From NCBI GenBank assembly GCA_030427245.1, contig JAUHXA010000026.1, forward strand, positions 1-64,000: 64,000 bases of DNA, in the 5' to 3' direction. Positions 1 to 10,000 of the stretch are shown here, piece by piece (within the stretch, counting starts at the first letter, position 1; each line of letters begins with the position of its first letter). The notes beneath the pieces were generated by a model. It was not told the origin of the DNA, did no database searches, and saw only the letters and a program-made list of their open reading frames with translations. The position numbers and the translations under genes are program-made. Source of the DNA: Bacteroidia bacterium. Its GTDB lineage: Bacteria > Bacteroidota > Bacteroidia > Chitinophagales > UBA2359.

Positions 1-3000
1 CCTGTTGTCGAAGGTACTTATTATGCGGAGGCCATATCTCCTGCTTCAGGTTGTACGAGTTCCATACGAACAGAAATTGTAGTTACTTCCCTTTCATTAC
101 CAAACGTCAGTTTTTCAGGCTTTAATACCACCCTTCAATATTGCGAAAACGATGGAATTGTTACGCTTACAGGTTCGCCCCTCAATGGGACGTTCACCAC
201 AACTGCCACAAGTGGATTGACAGACAATACAGATGGCACAGCGACATTTGACCCTTCACTTTCAGGAACAGGCACTTTTGAAGTGACCTACACCTTTACC
301 GATTCAAACAGTTGTACAAATAGTCAAACCCAAACTATTACAATCAATCCTATTCCCTCGGTCGGTTTTTCAGGCTTCAATGAAATAGCTACCTATTGTG
401 AAAACGATGGAATTGTTACGCTCTCAGGTTCGCCCTTCAATGGTACTTTCACCACAACTGCCACAAATGGATTGACCAACAATACAGATGGCACAGCGAC
501 ATTTGACCCTTCACTTTCAGGAACAGGCACTTTTGAAGTGACCTACACCTTTACCGATTCAAACAGTTGTACAAACAGTCAAACACAAACAATTTCAATC
601 AATTCTATTCCCTCGGTCGGTTTTTTAGGCTTCAATGAAATAGCTACCTATTGCGAAAACGATGGGATTGTTACGCTCTCAGGTTCACCCCTCAATGGGA
701 CATTCACCACAACTGCTACAAGTGGATTGACGGACAATGCAGATGGCACAGCGACTTTTGACCCCACAATGACTGGCGCAGGTACTTTCGATGTAACCTA
801 CACCTTTACCGATACAAACAGTTGTACAAACAGTCAAACACAAACTATTTCAATCAATTCTATTCCCTCGGTCGGTTTTTTAGGCTTCAATGAAATAGCT
901 ACCTATTGCGAAAACGATGGAATTGTTATGCTTACAGGTTCGCCCTTCAATGGTACATTCACCACAACTGCGACAAATGGATTGACCGACAATACAGATG
1001 GCACAGCGACTTTTGACCCCACAATGAGTGGCACAGGCACTTTTGATGTGACCTACACCTTTACCGATTCAAACAGTTGTACAAACAGTCAAACGCAAAC
1101 CGTTACAGTTTTTGAAATCCCTATTCTTAATTTCATCAGCGCTACCTGTTCCTCTGATTTGAATTCTTACGATGTTGTTGTAGAGTCAAACGCTACTGTG
1201 GTAACAGCTGCTGAAAATACAGTAACGGATAATTTGGATGGGACATTTACGATTGTAGGGATTCCGAGTGGAACGGATGTGAACGTTGAGGCAATTGAAG
1301 GGAACTGTTTCAACAATCTTGATGTGTCAGCACCAGATTGCAGTTGCCCTACAATTGATGCGCCTATTAGTACAGTAGGTAGTTCGATATCCTATTGTGA
1401 AGATGCTGCAATTCCTACTTTGACGGTGATGGTCGGTGACGGATTCGTCGCCGATTGGTATGATGCTTCTTCGGATGGAACTTTGTTGTTGGCAGACAAT
1501 ACAAGTTTCACTCCCATTGCAGAAGGTGTTTTTTATGCTGAAACAAGAGATCCTCTGACCAACTGTACAAGTTCAGTTCGTACAGCAATTGAAGTAGTCC
1601 GCCTTGCTTTGCCTACCGTAAATTTTTCAGGTTTTAATTCTACCCTCGAACATTGTGAAAACGATGCCATCATTAATCTAACAGGTTCACCTTTAAATGG
1701 TACATTTACTTCAACGGCTGAAATAGGTTTGACCGATAATGCCGATGGAACAGCTACTTTCGACCCTTTGCTTTCAGGAACAGGTATTTTTGATGTGACC
1801 TATTCTTTCACCGATTCAAACAATTGCAGCAATAGCCAAACGCAAACGGTAGCGGTTTTTGCTGCTCCAACACTCAATTTTGTCAGTGCCACTTGTTCCT
1901 CCGATTTGACTTCCTATGAAGTAGTCGTAGAATCAAACGGCACTATGGTAACGGCTGCTGAAAATATGGTGACGGATAATATGGATGGAACATTTACGGT
2001 TTCTGGGATTCCAAGTGGAACAGATGTAAGCATTGAAGCAAACAATGATAACTGCTTCCATACACTTGATATAATAGCCCCCGATTGTGAATGCCCTATC
2101 ATTGATGCACCTGTCAGCACAGTCGGAAGTTTTGTCTCTTATTGTGCGGATGAAGTGATTCCAATCTTGACGGTAACGGTTGAAGAGGGCTTGGCAGTTG
2201 ATTGGTACGATGCTGCAATGGATGGAAATTTATTGTTAGTAGACAATACAAGCTTTACTGCTTCAATATCAGGCTTTTATTATGCCGAAACAAGAGACCC
2301 CATTACAGGCTGTACGAGTTTGGAAAGAACGGTCATTGAAGTAATAGAACTTTCTCTACCAGACGTTTCATTTACAGGCTTCAATGCGGATTTTGAATAT
2401 TGTTTGGACAATGAGGCAATTGCTTTAACAGGTTCACCCTTAAATGGTACATATACTTCAATGGCTGAAATAGGTTTGACCGACAATGGAGATGGAACAG
2501 CGACTTTCGAGCCTTCGCTTTCGGGAACAGGCACGTTTGAAGTGACCTATACTTTCATGGATGCCAACAATTGCAGCAATAGCCAAACACAAACGGTAAC
2601 GGTTTTTGCAACTCCTACACTCACTTTCATTAGTGCAAATTGTTCATCAGATTTAACTTCTTACGATGTAATCGTTGAATCTAATGCAATTGCATTGGCA
2701 ACCAATCAAGGTACAGTAGTGAACAATTTGGACGGAACATTCACAATTGAAGGAATTCCAAGTGGAACGGATTTGAGCATTGAGGCAAGTGATGATAATT
2801 GTGTTAATAACCTCAATATTACGGCCCCTAACTGTGCCTGTCCTGTGATTGAAGCTCCCACAAGTTTGCTTGGAAATGCAGTGTCTTATTGTGAAGATAC
2901 AACGATTCCGATTTTGACTGTGACCGTAGAAAGTGGTTTGGTGGCAGATTGGTACGATGCTTCGACTAATGGTACTTTATTGTTGGCGAACAGCACGAGT

Positions 3001-6000
3001 TTTGCACCCACCAACGTAGGCATATTCTATGCCGAAGCCAGAGATGCAGAAACAGGCTGCACGAGTTTGGTGCGAACAGGAATTGAAGTGATAGAGATTT
3101 CACTGCCAAACGTTTTCTTTACAGGCTTTAATGACGACTTTGAATATTGCTTGGACGATGAGGCTATTCTCTTAACTGGTTCACCCCTAAACGGAACATT
3201 TACTTCAACAAGTAACGAAGCATTAACCGACAATGAAAATGGAACGGCTACTTTTGATCCAATGCTTTCGGGAATAGGTACTTTTGATGTGACCTATACT
3301 TTCATGGATGCCAACAATTGCAGCAACAGTCAAACACAAACAATTTCCATTTTCGATGTTCCTACGCTCCTTTTTGTGAGTTCAACTTGCTCGGATGATT
3401 TGTCTTCTTACGATGTAGTTGTTGAATCTAATGCAATTGCAGTGGCAGCCAATCAAGGAACAGTAACGAACAATTTGGATGGAACATACACGATTGAAGG
3501 GATTCCAAGCGGAACGGATTTGATGGTAGAAGTAGTGAACGCAAACGGTAATTGTGTGAGTAGTTTGGATATTTTATCGCCTAATTGCAGTTGCCCTTTC
3601 ATTGAAGAACCCATAAGTTTGGTTGGAAATGCAGTGTCTTATTGTGAAGATGCAACGATTCCGTCTTTGAGTGTCACCGTGGGAAGTGAATTTGTCGTGG
3701 ATTGGTACGATGCGTCCATCAATGGGGTTTTGCTGTCGGCAAACAATACCAGTTTTACACCCGCCAATGCAGGGATTTTTTATGCCGAAACAAGAGACCC
3801 AAATACAGGCTGTACGAGTTTGATGAGAACTGCTATTGAAGTGATAGAGATTTCGCTGCCTAACGTTTTCTTTACAGGCTTCAACGTTGACTTTGAATAT
3901 TGTGTGGATGATGAAACGATTCTTCTAACTGGTTCACCCACAAACGGAACATTCACTTCAACAAGCAGCACTGCCTTGGTCGACAATGGAAATGGAACAG
4001 CATCTTTTTCTCCATTCATTGCAGGAGTCGGCACTTTTGATGTCGTTTATTCCTTCGTAAATGAAAGTGATTGCAGCGGTAGTCAAACGCAAACAATTAC
4101 TATTTCTCCATTGCCTACTCTAAATTTTATCAATGCGACTTGCTCAGAAGATTTGACTACTTACACTGTAACTGTTGAATCCAATGCTGCTATGATTAGC
4201 ACAAATGAAGGTACGGTGACGGATAATTTGGATGGAACCTTTACCATTGAAGGGATAACGAGTGGAGTGGGATTGATTATGGAGGCAAGCGATGCAAATG
4301 GGCTTTGTGTCAATAATTTGAACATTGCTGCGCTCGACTGCAATTGCCCTACAATTGATGCGCCAACGAGCGAAGTTGGAAGTTCCGTTTCTTATTGTGA
4401 AGGAGGGGTAATTCCGACTTTATTGGTGACAGTGGCGGATGGATTTGTAGTGGATTGGTATGATGCACCCAGTGGCGGAAATGTGTTGTCGGTGGAGAAT
4501 ACAAGTTTTACTCCCGCTGGTTCAGGCATTTTTTATGCTGAAACAAGAGAGGTCGACACAGGTTGTAAGAGTTCATTCAGAACTGCCATTGAAGTAATAG
4601 AGCTTTCTTTGCCAACAGTTTCTTTTACTGGCTTCAATGTTGATTTTGAGTATTGTGTGAACGATGGTGTCGTTGTTTTGACGGGTTCTCCTCTAAACGG
4701 AACATTCACTTCCACAAGCAGCACAGCCTTGACCGACAACGGCGACGGAACAGCTACTTTCGACCCTTCACTTTCGGGAGTTGGTGGTTTTGATGTAATT
4801 TATTCTTTCGTGGACAGCAACAATTGCGGCAACAGCCAAACGCAAACAATCAATATCTTTGCGCTTCCTACGCTCAATTTTGTGAGTTCGACTTGTTCGC
4901 CAGATTTACTGTTTTATGAGGTGGTTGTTGAATCGAATGCGGCTGTGATTAGCACAAATGAAGGTACGGTGACGAATAATTTGGATGGAACATTTACCAT
5001 TGAAGACATTCCGAATGGAATAGGGTTGATTTTGGAAGCAGGCGATGCCGAGATGCTTTGTATCAATGATTTGAATGTTGCTGCTCCTGAATGTTGCACT
5101 GCAGTTGATGCGCCATTGAGCGAGGGCGATGAGAGAGTTTGTGAAGGAGAAGCGATTCCTGCTTTGAGGGTAGTGGTAGGCGAAAGTCAAACGGCTGATT
5201 GGTATGATGCACCTATTGAAGGCAATTTATTGTTGTCCGAAAGTTTGTCTTATATTCCAACGGCAGCAGGCACTTTTTATGCCGAAGCCAGATTTTTGCC
5301 CGACGATTGTACGAGTGCTTTGCGGACTGCTGTTGGGTTGGAAATCAATCCTTTACCTGAGGTTAGCATCACAGGTTTGGAGGATACCTATTGTGAAGAT
5401 GAGGAAACGGTTGTTTTCAATGGCTCGCAGATAGACGGTACATTCAGTTCGACTTCTCCTTTGGGGCTGACGAATAATGGTGATGGTACGGCGAATTTGG
5501 ATATAGCAGCAATGGGGGCAGGTGATTTTGAAGTGGTTTATGCTTATACAGACCAAAACGAATGTTCCAACTTCGTTCTACAAGAAATCAGCATCAATGA
5601 AACGCCGAATGTTGAACCGATTAGTGAAAGTTCGCTTTGTGATGAAACAGAAAGTTTGGTTTTGAGCGAAGTAGGAGAGGAGGCTGTGTCTTGGGTTTGG
5701 ACAGGACCCAATGGTTTTCAATCCAATGTTCAGAATCCACTTTTGGCAAATGAAACTTTGGTAGAAGGAACTTATATCGTTGAAGGCTTCAATGAAGAAG
5801 GTTGTAGTAGCGTCGCTTCCATAGAGTTAGAAATGTTAGTAGGCAGCAGTTTTCCGAGTAACCTCTTGATTCCCAATCAAGCTTGTGCGGGAGATACGGT
5901 TCACTTCATCGAAATTTCGGAAACGGACATCACCCCCACGTCCTTTATTTGGGATTTTGGAGATGGAAATGGCAGTATCGAGCGAGATCCTGTTCATATT

Positions 6001-6378
6001 TTTTCCACTTCGGGAGTTTACTCGGTCAGCGTAGAAGTGTTTGACAATGAATGTGGTAATCTTTCTATTACCAAAGAAATCTTTGTCACTAATTGCCGCC
6101 GAAGTTTGCTGAATGCTCACGAGTTAATCTACTTCAATGCTTATCCGAACCCTTCTACAAATGGTGAATTTATATTGGATTTGGAGTTGGCGGAAATGGA
6201 TGATGTGTTTATACAAGTGTATGATGAGCAGGGCAGAATCGTGGAAAAACGAACTTTGAGGGATGTTGAATTTCAAAAGGAATTGTTCCAAATGGAGCGT
6301 TCGGGTGTGTATTTCTTGCAGCTTCAAACGGTTCACTTGAGTCTGAGAGAGAGTTTGAAGGTGGTTGTGAGGAGGTAG
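1..6378 (+). CDS. Giant repeat adhesin-like T9SS cargo protein (5' truncated by window)
   Basis: The reading frame is already open at base 1, so the N-terminus lies upstream; the first in-window ATG (217) is internal. The visible part is about 2125 residues. Bases 96-1115 hold four tandem 85-residue Ig-like units (255-bp period, nearly identical at DNA level). From 1345 to about 5094 there are five supermodules of 249-251 residues, each combining a 'CPxIDAP...YCED' module, a 'GSPLNGTF...DGTATFDP' module and a 'TCSxDLxSY' module. A PKD domain with WDFGDGNG lies near 5950. The last ~83 residues start with YPNPS and are a type A T9SS sorting domain, so the protein is predicted to cross the outer membrane by T9SS and be surface-attached or released. 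The substrate or partner is unknown. Modules carry paired Cys. It is convergent with the protease gene downstream. Confidence 0.88.
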   Translation, partial: PVVEGTYYAEAISPASGCTSSIRTEIVVTSLSLPNVSFSGFNTTLQYCENDGIVTLTGSPLNGTFTTTATSGLTDNTDGTATFDPSLSGTGTFEVTYTFTDSNSCTNSQTQTITINPIPSVGFSGFNEIATYCENDGIVTLSGSPFNGTFTTTATNGLTNNTDGTATFDPSLSGTGTFEVTYTFTDSNSCTNSQTQTISINSIPSVGFLGFNEIATYCENDGIVTLSGSPLNGTFTTTATSGLTDNADGTATFDPTMTGAGTFDVTYTFTDTNSCTNSQTQTISINSIPSVGFLGFNEIATYCENDGIVMLTGSPFNGTFTTTATNGLTDNTDGTATFDPTMSGTGTFDVTYTFTDSNSCTNSQTQTVTVFEIPILNFISATCSSDLNSYDVVVESNATVVTAAENTVTDNLDGTFTIVGIPSGTDVNVEAIEGNCFNNLDVSAPDCSCPTIDAPISTVGSSISYCEDAAIPTLTVMVGDGFVADWYDASSDGTLLLADNTSFTPIAEGVFYAETRDPLTNCTSSVRTAIEVVRLALPTVNFSGFNSTLEHCENDAIINLTGSPLNGTFTSTAEIGLTDNADGTATFDPLLSGTGIFDVTYSFTDSNNCSNSQTQTVAVFAAPTLNFVSATCSSDLTSYEVVVESNGTMVTAAENMVTDNMDGTFTVSGIPSGTDVSIEANNDNCFHTLDIIAPDCECPIIDAPVSTVGSFVSYCADEVIPILTVTVEEGLAVDWYDAAMDGNLLLVDNTSFTASISGFYYAETRDPITGCTSLERTVIEVIELSLPDVSFTGFNADFEYCLDNEAIALTGSPLNGTYTSMAEIGLTDNGDGTATFEPSLSGTGTFEVTYTFMDANNCSNSQTQTVTVFATPTLTFISANCSSDLTSYDVIVESNAIALATNQGTVVNNLDGTFTIEGIPSGTDLSIEASDDNCVNNLNITAPNCACPVIEAPTSLLGNAVSYCEDTTIPILTVTVESGLVADWYDASTNGTLLLANSTSFAPTNVGIFYAEARDAETGCTSLVRTGIEVIEISLPNVFFTGFNDDFEYCLDDEAILLTGSPLNGTFTSTSNEALTDNENGTATFDPMLSGIGTFDVTYTFMDANNCSNSQTQTISIFDVPTLLFVSSTCSDDLSSYDVVVESNAIAVAANQGTVTNNLDGTYTIEGIPSGTDLMVEVVNANGNCVSSLDILSPNCSCPFIEEPISLVGNAVSYCEDATIPSLSVTVGSEFVVDWYDASINGVLLSANNTSFTPANAGIFYAETRDPNTGCTSLMRTAIEVIEISLPNVFFTGFNVDFEYCVDDETILLTGSPTNGTFTSTSSTALVDNGNGTASFSPFIAGVGTFDVVYSFVNESDCSGSQTQTITISPLPTLNFINATCSEDLTTYTVTVESNAAMISTNEGTVTDNLDGTFTIEGITSGVGLIMEASDANGLCVNNLNIAALDCNCPTIDAPTSEVGSSVSYCEGGVIPTLLVTVADGFVVDWYDAPSGGNVLSVENTSFTPAGSGIFYAETREVDTGCKSSFRTAIEVIELSLPTVSFTGFNVDFEYCVNDGVVVLTGSPLNGTFTSTSSTALTDNGDGTATFDPSLSGVGGFDVIYSFVDSNNCGNSQTQTINIFALPTLNFVSSTCSPDLLFYEVVVESNAAVISTNEGTVTNNLDGTFTIEDIPNGIGLILEAGDAEMLCINDLNVAAPECCTAVDAPLSEGDERVCEGEAIPALRVVVGESQTADWYDAPIEGNLLLSESLSYIPTAAGTFYAEARFLPDDCTSALRTAVGLEINPLPEVSITGLEDTYCEDEETVVFNGSQIDGTFSSTSPLGLTNNGDGTANLDIAAMGAGDFEVVYAYTDQNECSNFVLQEISINETPNVEPISESSLCDETESLVLSEVGEEAVSWVWTGPNGFQSNVQNPLLANETLVEGTYIVEGFNEEGCSSVASIELEMLVGSSFPSNLLIPNQACAGDTVHFIEISETDITPTSFIWDFGDGNGSIERDPVHIFSTSGVYSVSVEVFDNECGNLSITKEIFVTNCRRSLLNAHELIYFNAYPNPSTNGEFILDLELAEMDDVFIQVYDEQGRIVEKRTLRDVEFQKELFQMERSGVYFLQLQTVHLSLRESLKVVVRR
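96..1115 (+). repeat. Four tandem 255-bp in-frame repeats inside the adhesin gene
   Basis: The phrase TATTCCCTCG recurs at 351, 606 and 861, exactly 255 bp apart (85 codons). Units 2-4 are almost identical; the first unit's 5' part has diverged. The unit encodes one Ig-like module. Such near-identical in-frame repeats can gain or lose copies by recombination without breaking the frame. Confidence 0.9.
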
Positions 6379-6382
6379 TCCA

Positions 6383-6972
6383 TCCTTTGAAGAATTTTTC
6401 AAGTGTTGTCAAAGGTTTCATTGCCTCCATACAACAGTTAAACCACAAGCAATTCCTCCGAAACTCAAATTCCTGTTCCCATACCCACTCCAACTGTTGC
6501 CAAAATTGGAAATTGTTGGCAAAGTTTTCGTTACGCCATTACAACAGTTAAACCACAAGCAATTCCTCCGAAACCCAAATTCCTGTTGCCATACCCACTC
6601 CAAACGTTGACAAACTTTTCAAGTGTTGTCAAGTTTTTCGGTGCACCATTACAACAGTTAAACCACAAGCAATTCCTCCGAAACTCAAATTCCTGTTGCC
6701 ATACTCACTCCAAACGTTGACAAACTTTTCAAGTGTTGTCAAGTTTTTCGCTGCACCATTACAACAGTTAAACCACAAGCAATTCCTCCGAAACCACAAA
6801 TTCCTGTTGCCATACCCACTCCAAACGTTGACAAACTTTTCAAGTGTTGTCAAGTTTTTCGCTGCACCATTGCAACAGTTAAACCACAAGCAATTCCTCC
6901 GAAACCACAAATTCCTGTTGCCATACCCACTCCAAACGTTGACAAACTTTTCAAGTGTTGTCAAGTTTTTCG
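6383..6972. repeat. Tandem array of ~110-bp non-coding repeats with covarying hairpin
   Basis: The block ACAACAGTTAAACCACAAGC recurs at 6431, 6541, 6651 and 6761, and with one change at 6871, giving periods of 110-111 bp and about five units. Each unit also carries an inverted repeat: TTGCCAA/TTGGCAA at 6497-6503 and 6516-6522, or TTGACAA/TTGTCAA at 6607-6613 and 6626-6632, and so on. The pair change C:G to A:T keeps the stem. The array fills the gap between the convergent adhesin and protease genes. Open frames through it exist on both strands but only because the repeat lacks stops, so I treat it as non-coding. The units are contiguous with no unique spacers, so it is not a CRISPR array. 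Confidence 0.85.
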
Positions 6973-7005
6973 TTATTGAGAAGCTAAAGCTTGGCGACAC
7001 CTAAA

Positions 7006-7033
7006 TTCCCCCTTTGAAGGGGGTTAGGGGGAT
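7006..7033. repeat. CCCCCTTTGAAGGGGG intergenic hairpin
   Basis: A G/C-rich palindrome followed by TTAGGGGG lies between the 3' ends of the convergent adhesin and protease genes. It could act as a bidirectional terminator or be a member of a dispersed intergenic repeat family. A closely similar core (CCCCTTTCAAAAGGGG) sits inside the MITE-like element at 23752-23850. Confidence 0.5.
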
Positions 7034-7058
7034 GTCTTGCCAACGTTTGAAGCGGTAT

Positions 7059-10000
7059 CTACCAAGCAATCACCATCCGCCTCCCCAAAACCACCCTGAG
7101 GTTTCGGGGCAGGCTACCTTCCGTCCTCAACTGATACCAATAAACCCCACTCGCCAAGTTATCAACTTCAAATTCCACCTCATGCCAACCTTCCTTCAAT
7201 TCTTCACCATCCACCAAAACAGCCACACGCTTACCCGTCAAATCAAACACCTCCAAAGACACTTGATTCGCAGAAGCCAAATAAAATGGAATCACCGTTC
7301 GAGAAGCAAAAGGATTGGGCAAATTCTGCCCCAAAATCGTTCCCGACTCCCTATCAATCACTTCAATATCCACAATCTCGGAAGTGCTAAAATTGAAGTT
7401 GGTAGAAGCAGCGGTGAACAATCCATCCGAAGTTGTGACAATCCATTTGTAGAGTGTTTCGGGCTGCAAAAGGTTGATGTCCAATTCGTAGAAAGTATCA
7501 GTGGTAGTGGTGCTGACGATTTCAGAGCCGTCCGAATCCTTCAATAAAATCAAGGTGTATTCCAACACTTCATTGTCGGGGTCGCTTGAAGCTTGCCAAG
7601 TAAAGGTCAAAGGCGCAATTTCCATGCTGACCTCGCTTTCGTGTTCGGGAGTCAACAAAACGGGAACAGTTGGTGGGTCGGGAACGGCTTGTACTTGAAT
7701 ATTGACGGTGGCTGTTTCGCTCACTTCTCCGCTTTCGTCACGGATTTGGTAGGTAAATTCGTCTGCTCCAAAATAATGTTCTGAAGGGGTGTAAAGCAAC
7801 TCATTTCCGACTTGTTCCAATGTTCCGTTTGACGTTTGGGTAAAAGCTTCGATTTGTAAATGGTTGATGCTCGTTTCTACATCGCTGTCGTTTTCCAAAA
7901 CGGCAATGCTGATAGAGGTGTCTTCATTCAACACCACCAAATCATTCGCAGCAATTGGAGCATCATTCACCGACAATACTTCAATAACCACCTCCACCAT
8001 TTCGCTTTCACCGCCATTGCTGTCAGAAGCTCGATACATAAAACTGTCCGTTCCAAAATAATTTTCATTGGGCGTGTATTGCAGTTGATTGTCGGGCAAG
8101 AGTTGGAGTGTGCCGTTTTCGGGTTGGGTGAAATGGGAGGAGTTGAGGCTTAAATCGTCGCCTTCAATGTCGCTGTCGTTTTGCAGCAAATCCAAATTAA
8201 TGGCTACATCTTCATCCGTCACAAACTCGTCCGCCACCGCCAAAGGTGCATCGTTTACAGACAAGACTTCAATGCTGACCTCCACCATTTCGCTTTCGCT
8301 GCCATTGTCGTCCGAATTTTGGTAGCTGAAACTGTCCGTTCCAAAGTAATTTTCATCGGGCGTGTACTTCAACTGATTGTTGGCTAGCAATTCAAGCGTT
8401 CCGTTTGAAGGGTTGGTGAAGTTGGCGATTGTGAGGTTGTCGTTGTCGGGGTCGCTGTCGTTTTGGAGGACATCCAAATCAGCGGAGGTGTCTTCAAGTG
8501 TGCTGAAAGAATCGGCTATTGCGGAAGGGGCTTGATTGACTCCTGTGACTGTCACAAAAACCGTTGCGTTGGCTGTGCCTCCGTTGTTGTCGCTGACGGT
8601 GTAGGTGAATTGGTCGTTGCCGTTGAAGTTTTCGTTGGGACTATAAATCAACTCATTGCCTTCTTGAGTAACCGTTCCATTATCGGCTTGTTTGAAGGTA
8701 ATGATGCTCAAACCGTCGCCGTCCACATCCGAATCGTTGTTCAAAACTTCAATGCCAACAGGTGTATTTTCAGGCGTTGAAATCATGTCGTCAATGGCAA
8801 GTGGCAAATCGTTTACGGCAAAAACGATGATGGTCACTTTTGCGGTGTTTTCGCCTCCTTTGTCGTCCGAGGCGGTGTAGAAAAACTCGTCTTGTCCGTT
8901 GAAGTTTTCGTTGGGCGTGTAGAGCAATTCGTTGTCGTTGGCGGTTTCGGTCAATGTGCCGTTGGAGCTTGGGGTGAAACTCGCCAATTTCAAGACATCT
9001 CCATCCAAATCGCTGTCGTTTTCCAAGACTCGAATCGTGACGGGAACATCTTCATCGGTTTCCACGATGTCGTTTTCGATATTGGGTACATCGTTGATGG
9101 GCAGCACTTCAATGTTGACCGTTGCCAAATCGCTGACCTCTCCGCTTCCGTCTGTGATTCGGTAGGTGAATTGGTCGCTGCCATTGAAGTTTGTGGCGGG
9201 CGAATAGGTGAAACTGCCATCGGATTCTTGGGTCAATGTGCCGTTGGAAGTTTCGCTGTATTCCACGATTTCCAAAACATCACCGTCCAAATCTATGTCG
9301 TTGGAGCGCACATCAAAGGCAACGGGCGTGTCTTCGTTGGTGGTGATTTGGTCGTTGGCGATGGTTGGTAAGTCATTGGTAGGCAAGACGGTGATGAAAA
9401 CCGTTGCTTCGTTGCTGATGGCATTTTTTGCATCTCGGATGCGGTAGGTGTAGCTGTCCATGCCGTTGAAGTCTGCGGTGGGCGTGTATCGGAGGACGCT
9501 TGTACCGATGATTTCCACGCTGCCGTTTGCGCCTTGCGAAAAACTTTCGATGGCGATAAAAGAGTCGTCCACATCTATATCGTTGTTCAAAACACTGACG
9601 ATTCCCTGCTTGTCTTCAATGACCGTTTTGCTGTCGTCCACTGCAATCGGTACATCATTGACCGACCAAACTCGAATGTCGACCTCCGCAAAATTGCTGA
9701 CCGTTCCCGTTTCGTCCACCAATTGATAGGTGAACAAATCATTGCCGAAAAAGTCCGCATCAGGCGTGTAAAAGAAGTCTTCACCGACTTGTTCAATCGT
9801 GCCGTTTTCGGGTTGGGTGAAGGTGTTGATGCTCAAAGCGTCGTTGTCGGGGTCGCTGTCGTTTGCCAAGACATTGAAGCCAATGGGCGTGTCTTCGTCG
9901 GTTTCGATTTCGTCTGCAAGGGCTTGTGGTGCGCTGTTTACATCAATCACATTGATTCGCACCGTTGCAGTAGCCGTTTCTCCATTACCGTCCGCTATTG

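Noticed and set aside
6383..6972. Possible CRISPR array
   Set aside because: The ~110-bp units are contiguous and similar over their whole length; there are no short repeats alternating with unique spacers and no cas genes.
6629..7004. Open frames of 100-120 residues on both strands inside the tandem repeat
   Set aside because: They exist because the repeat unit lacks stops; the encoded peptides are just the repeat translated and have no start signals or domains.
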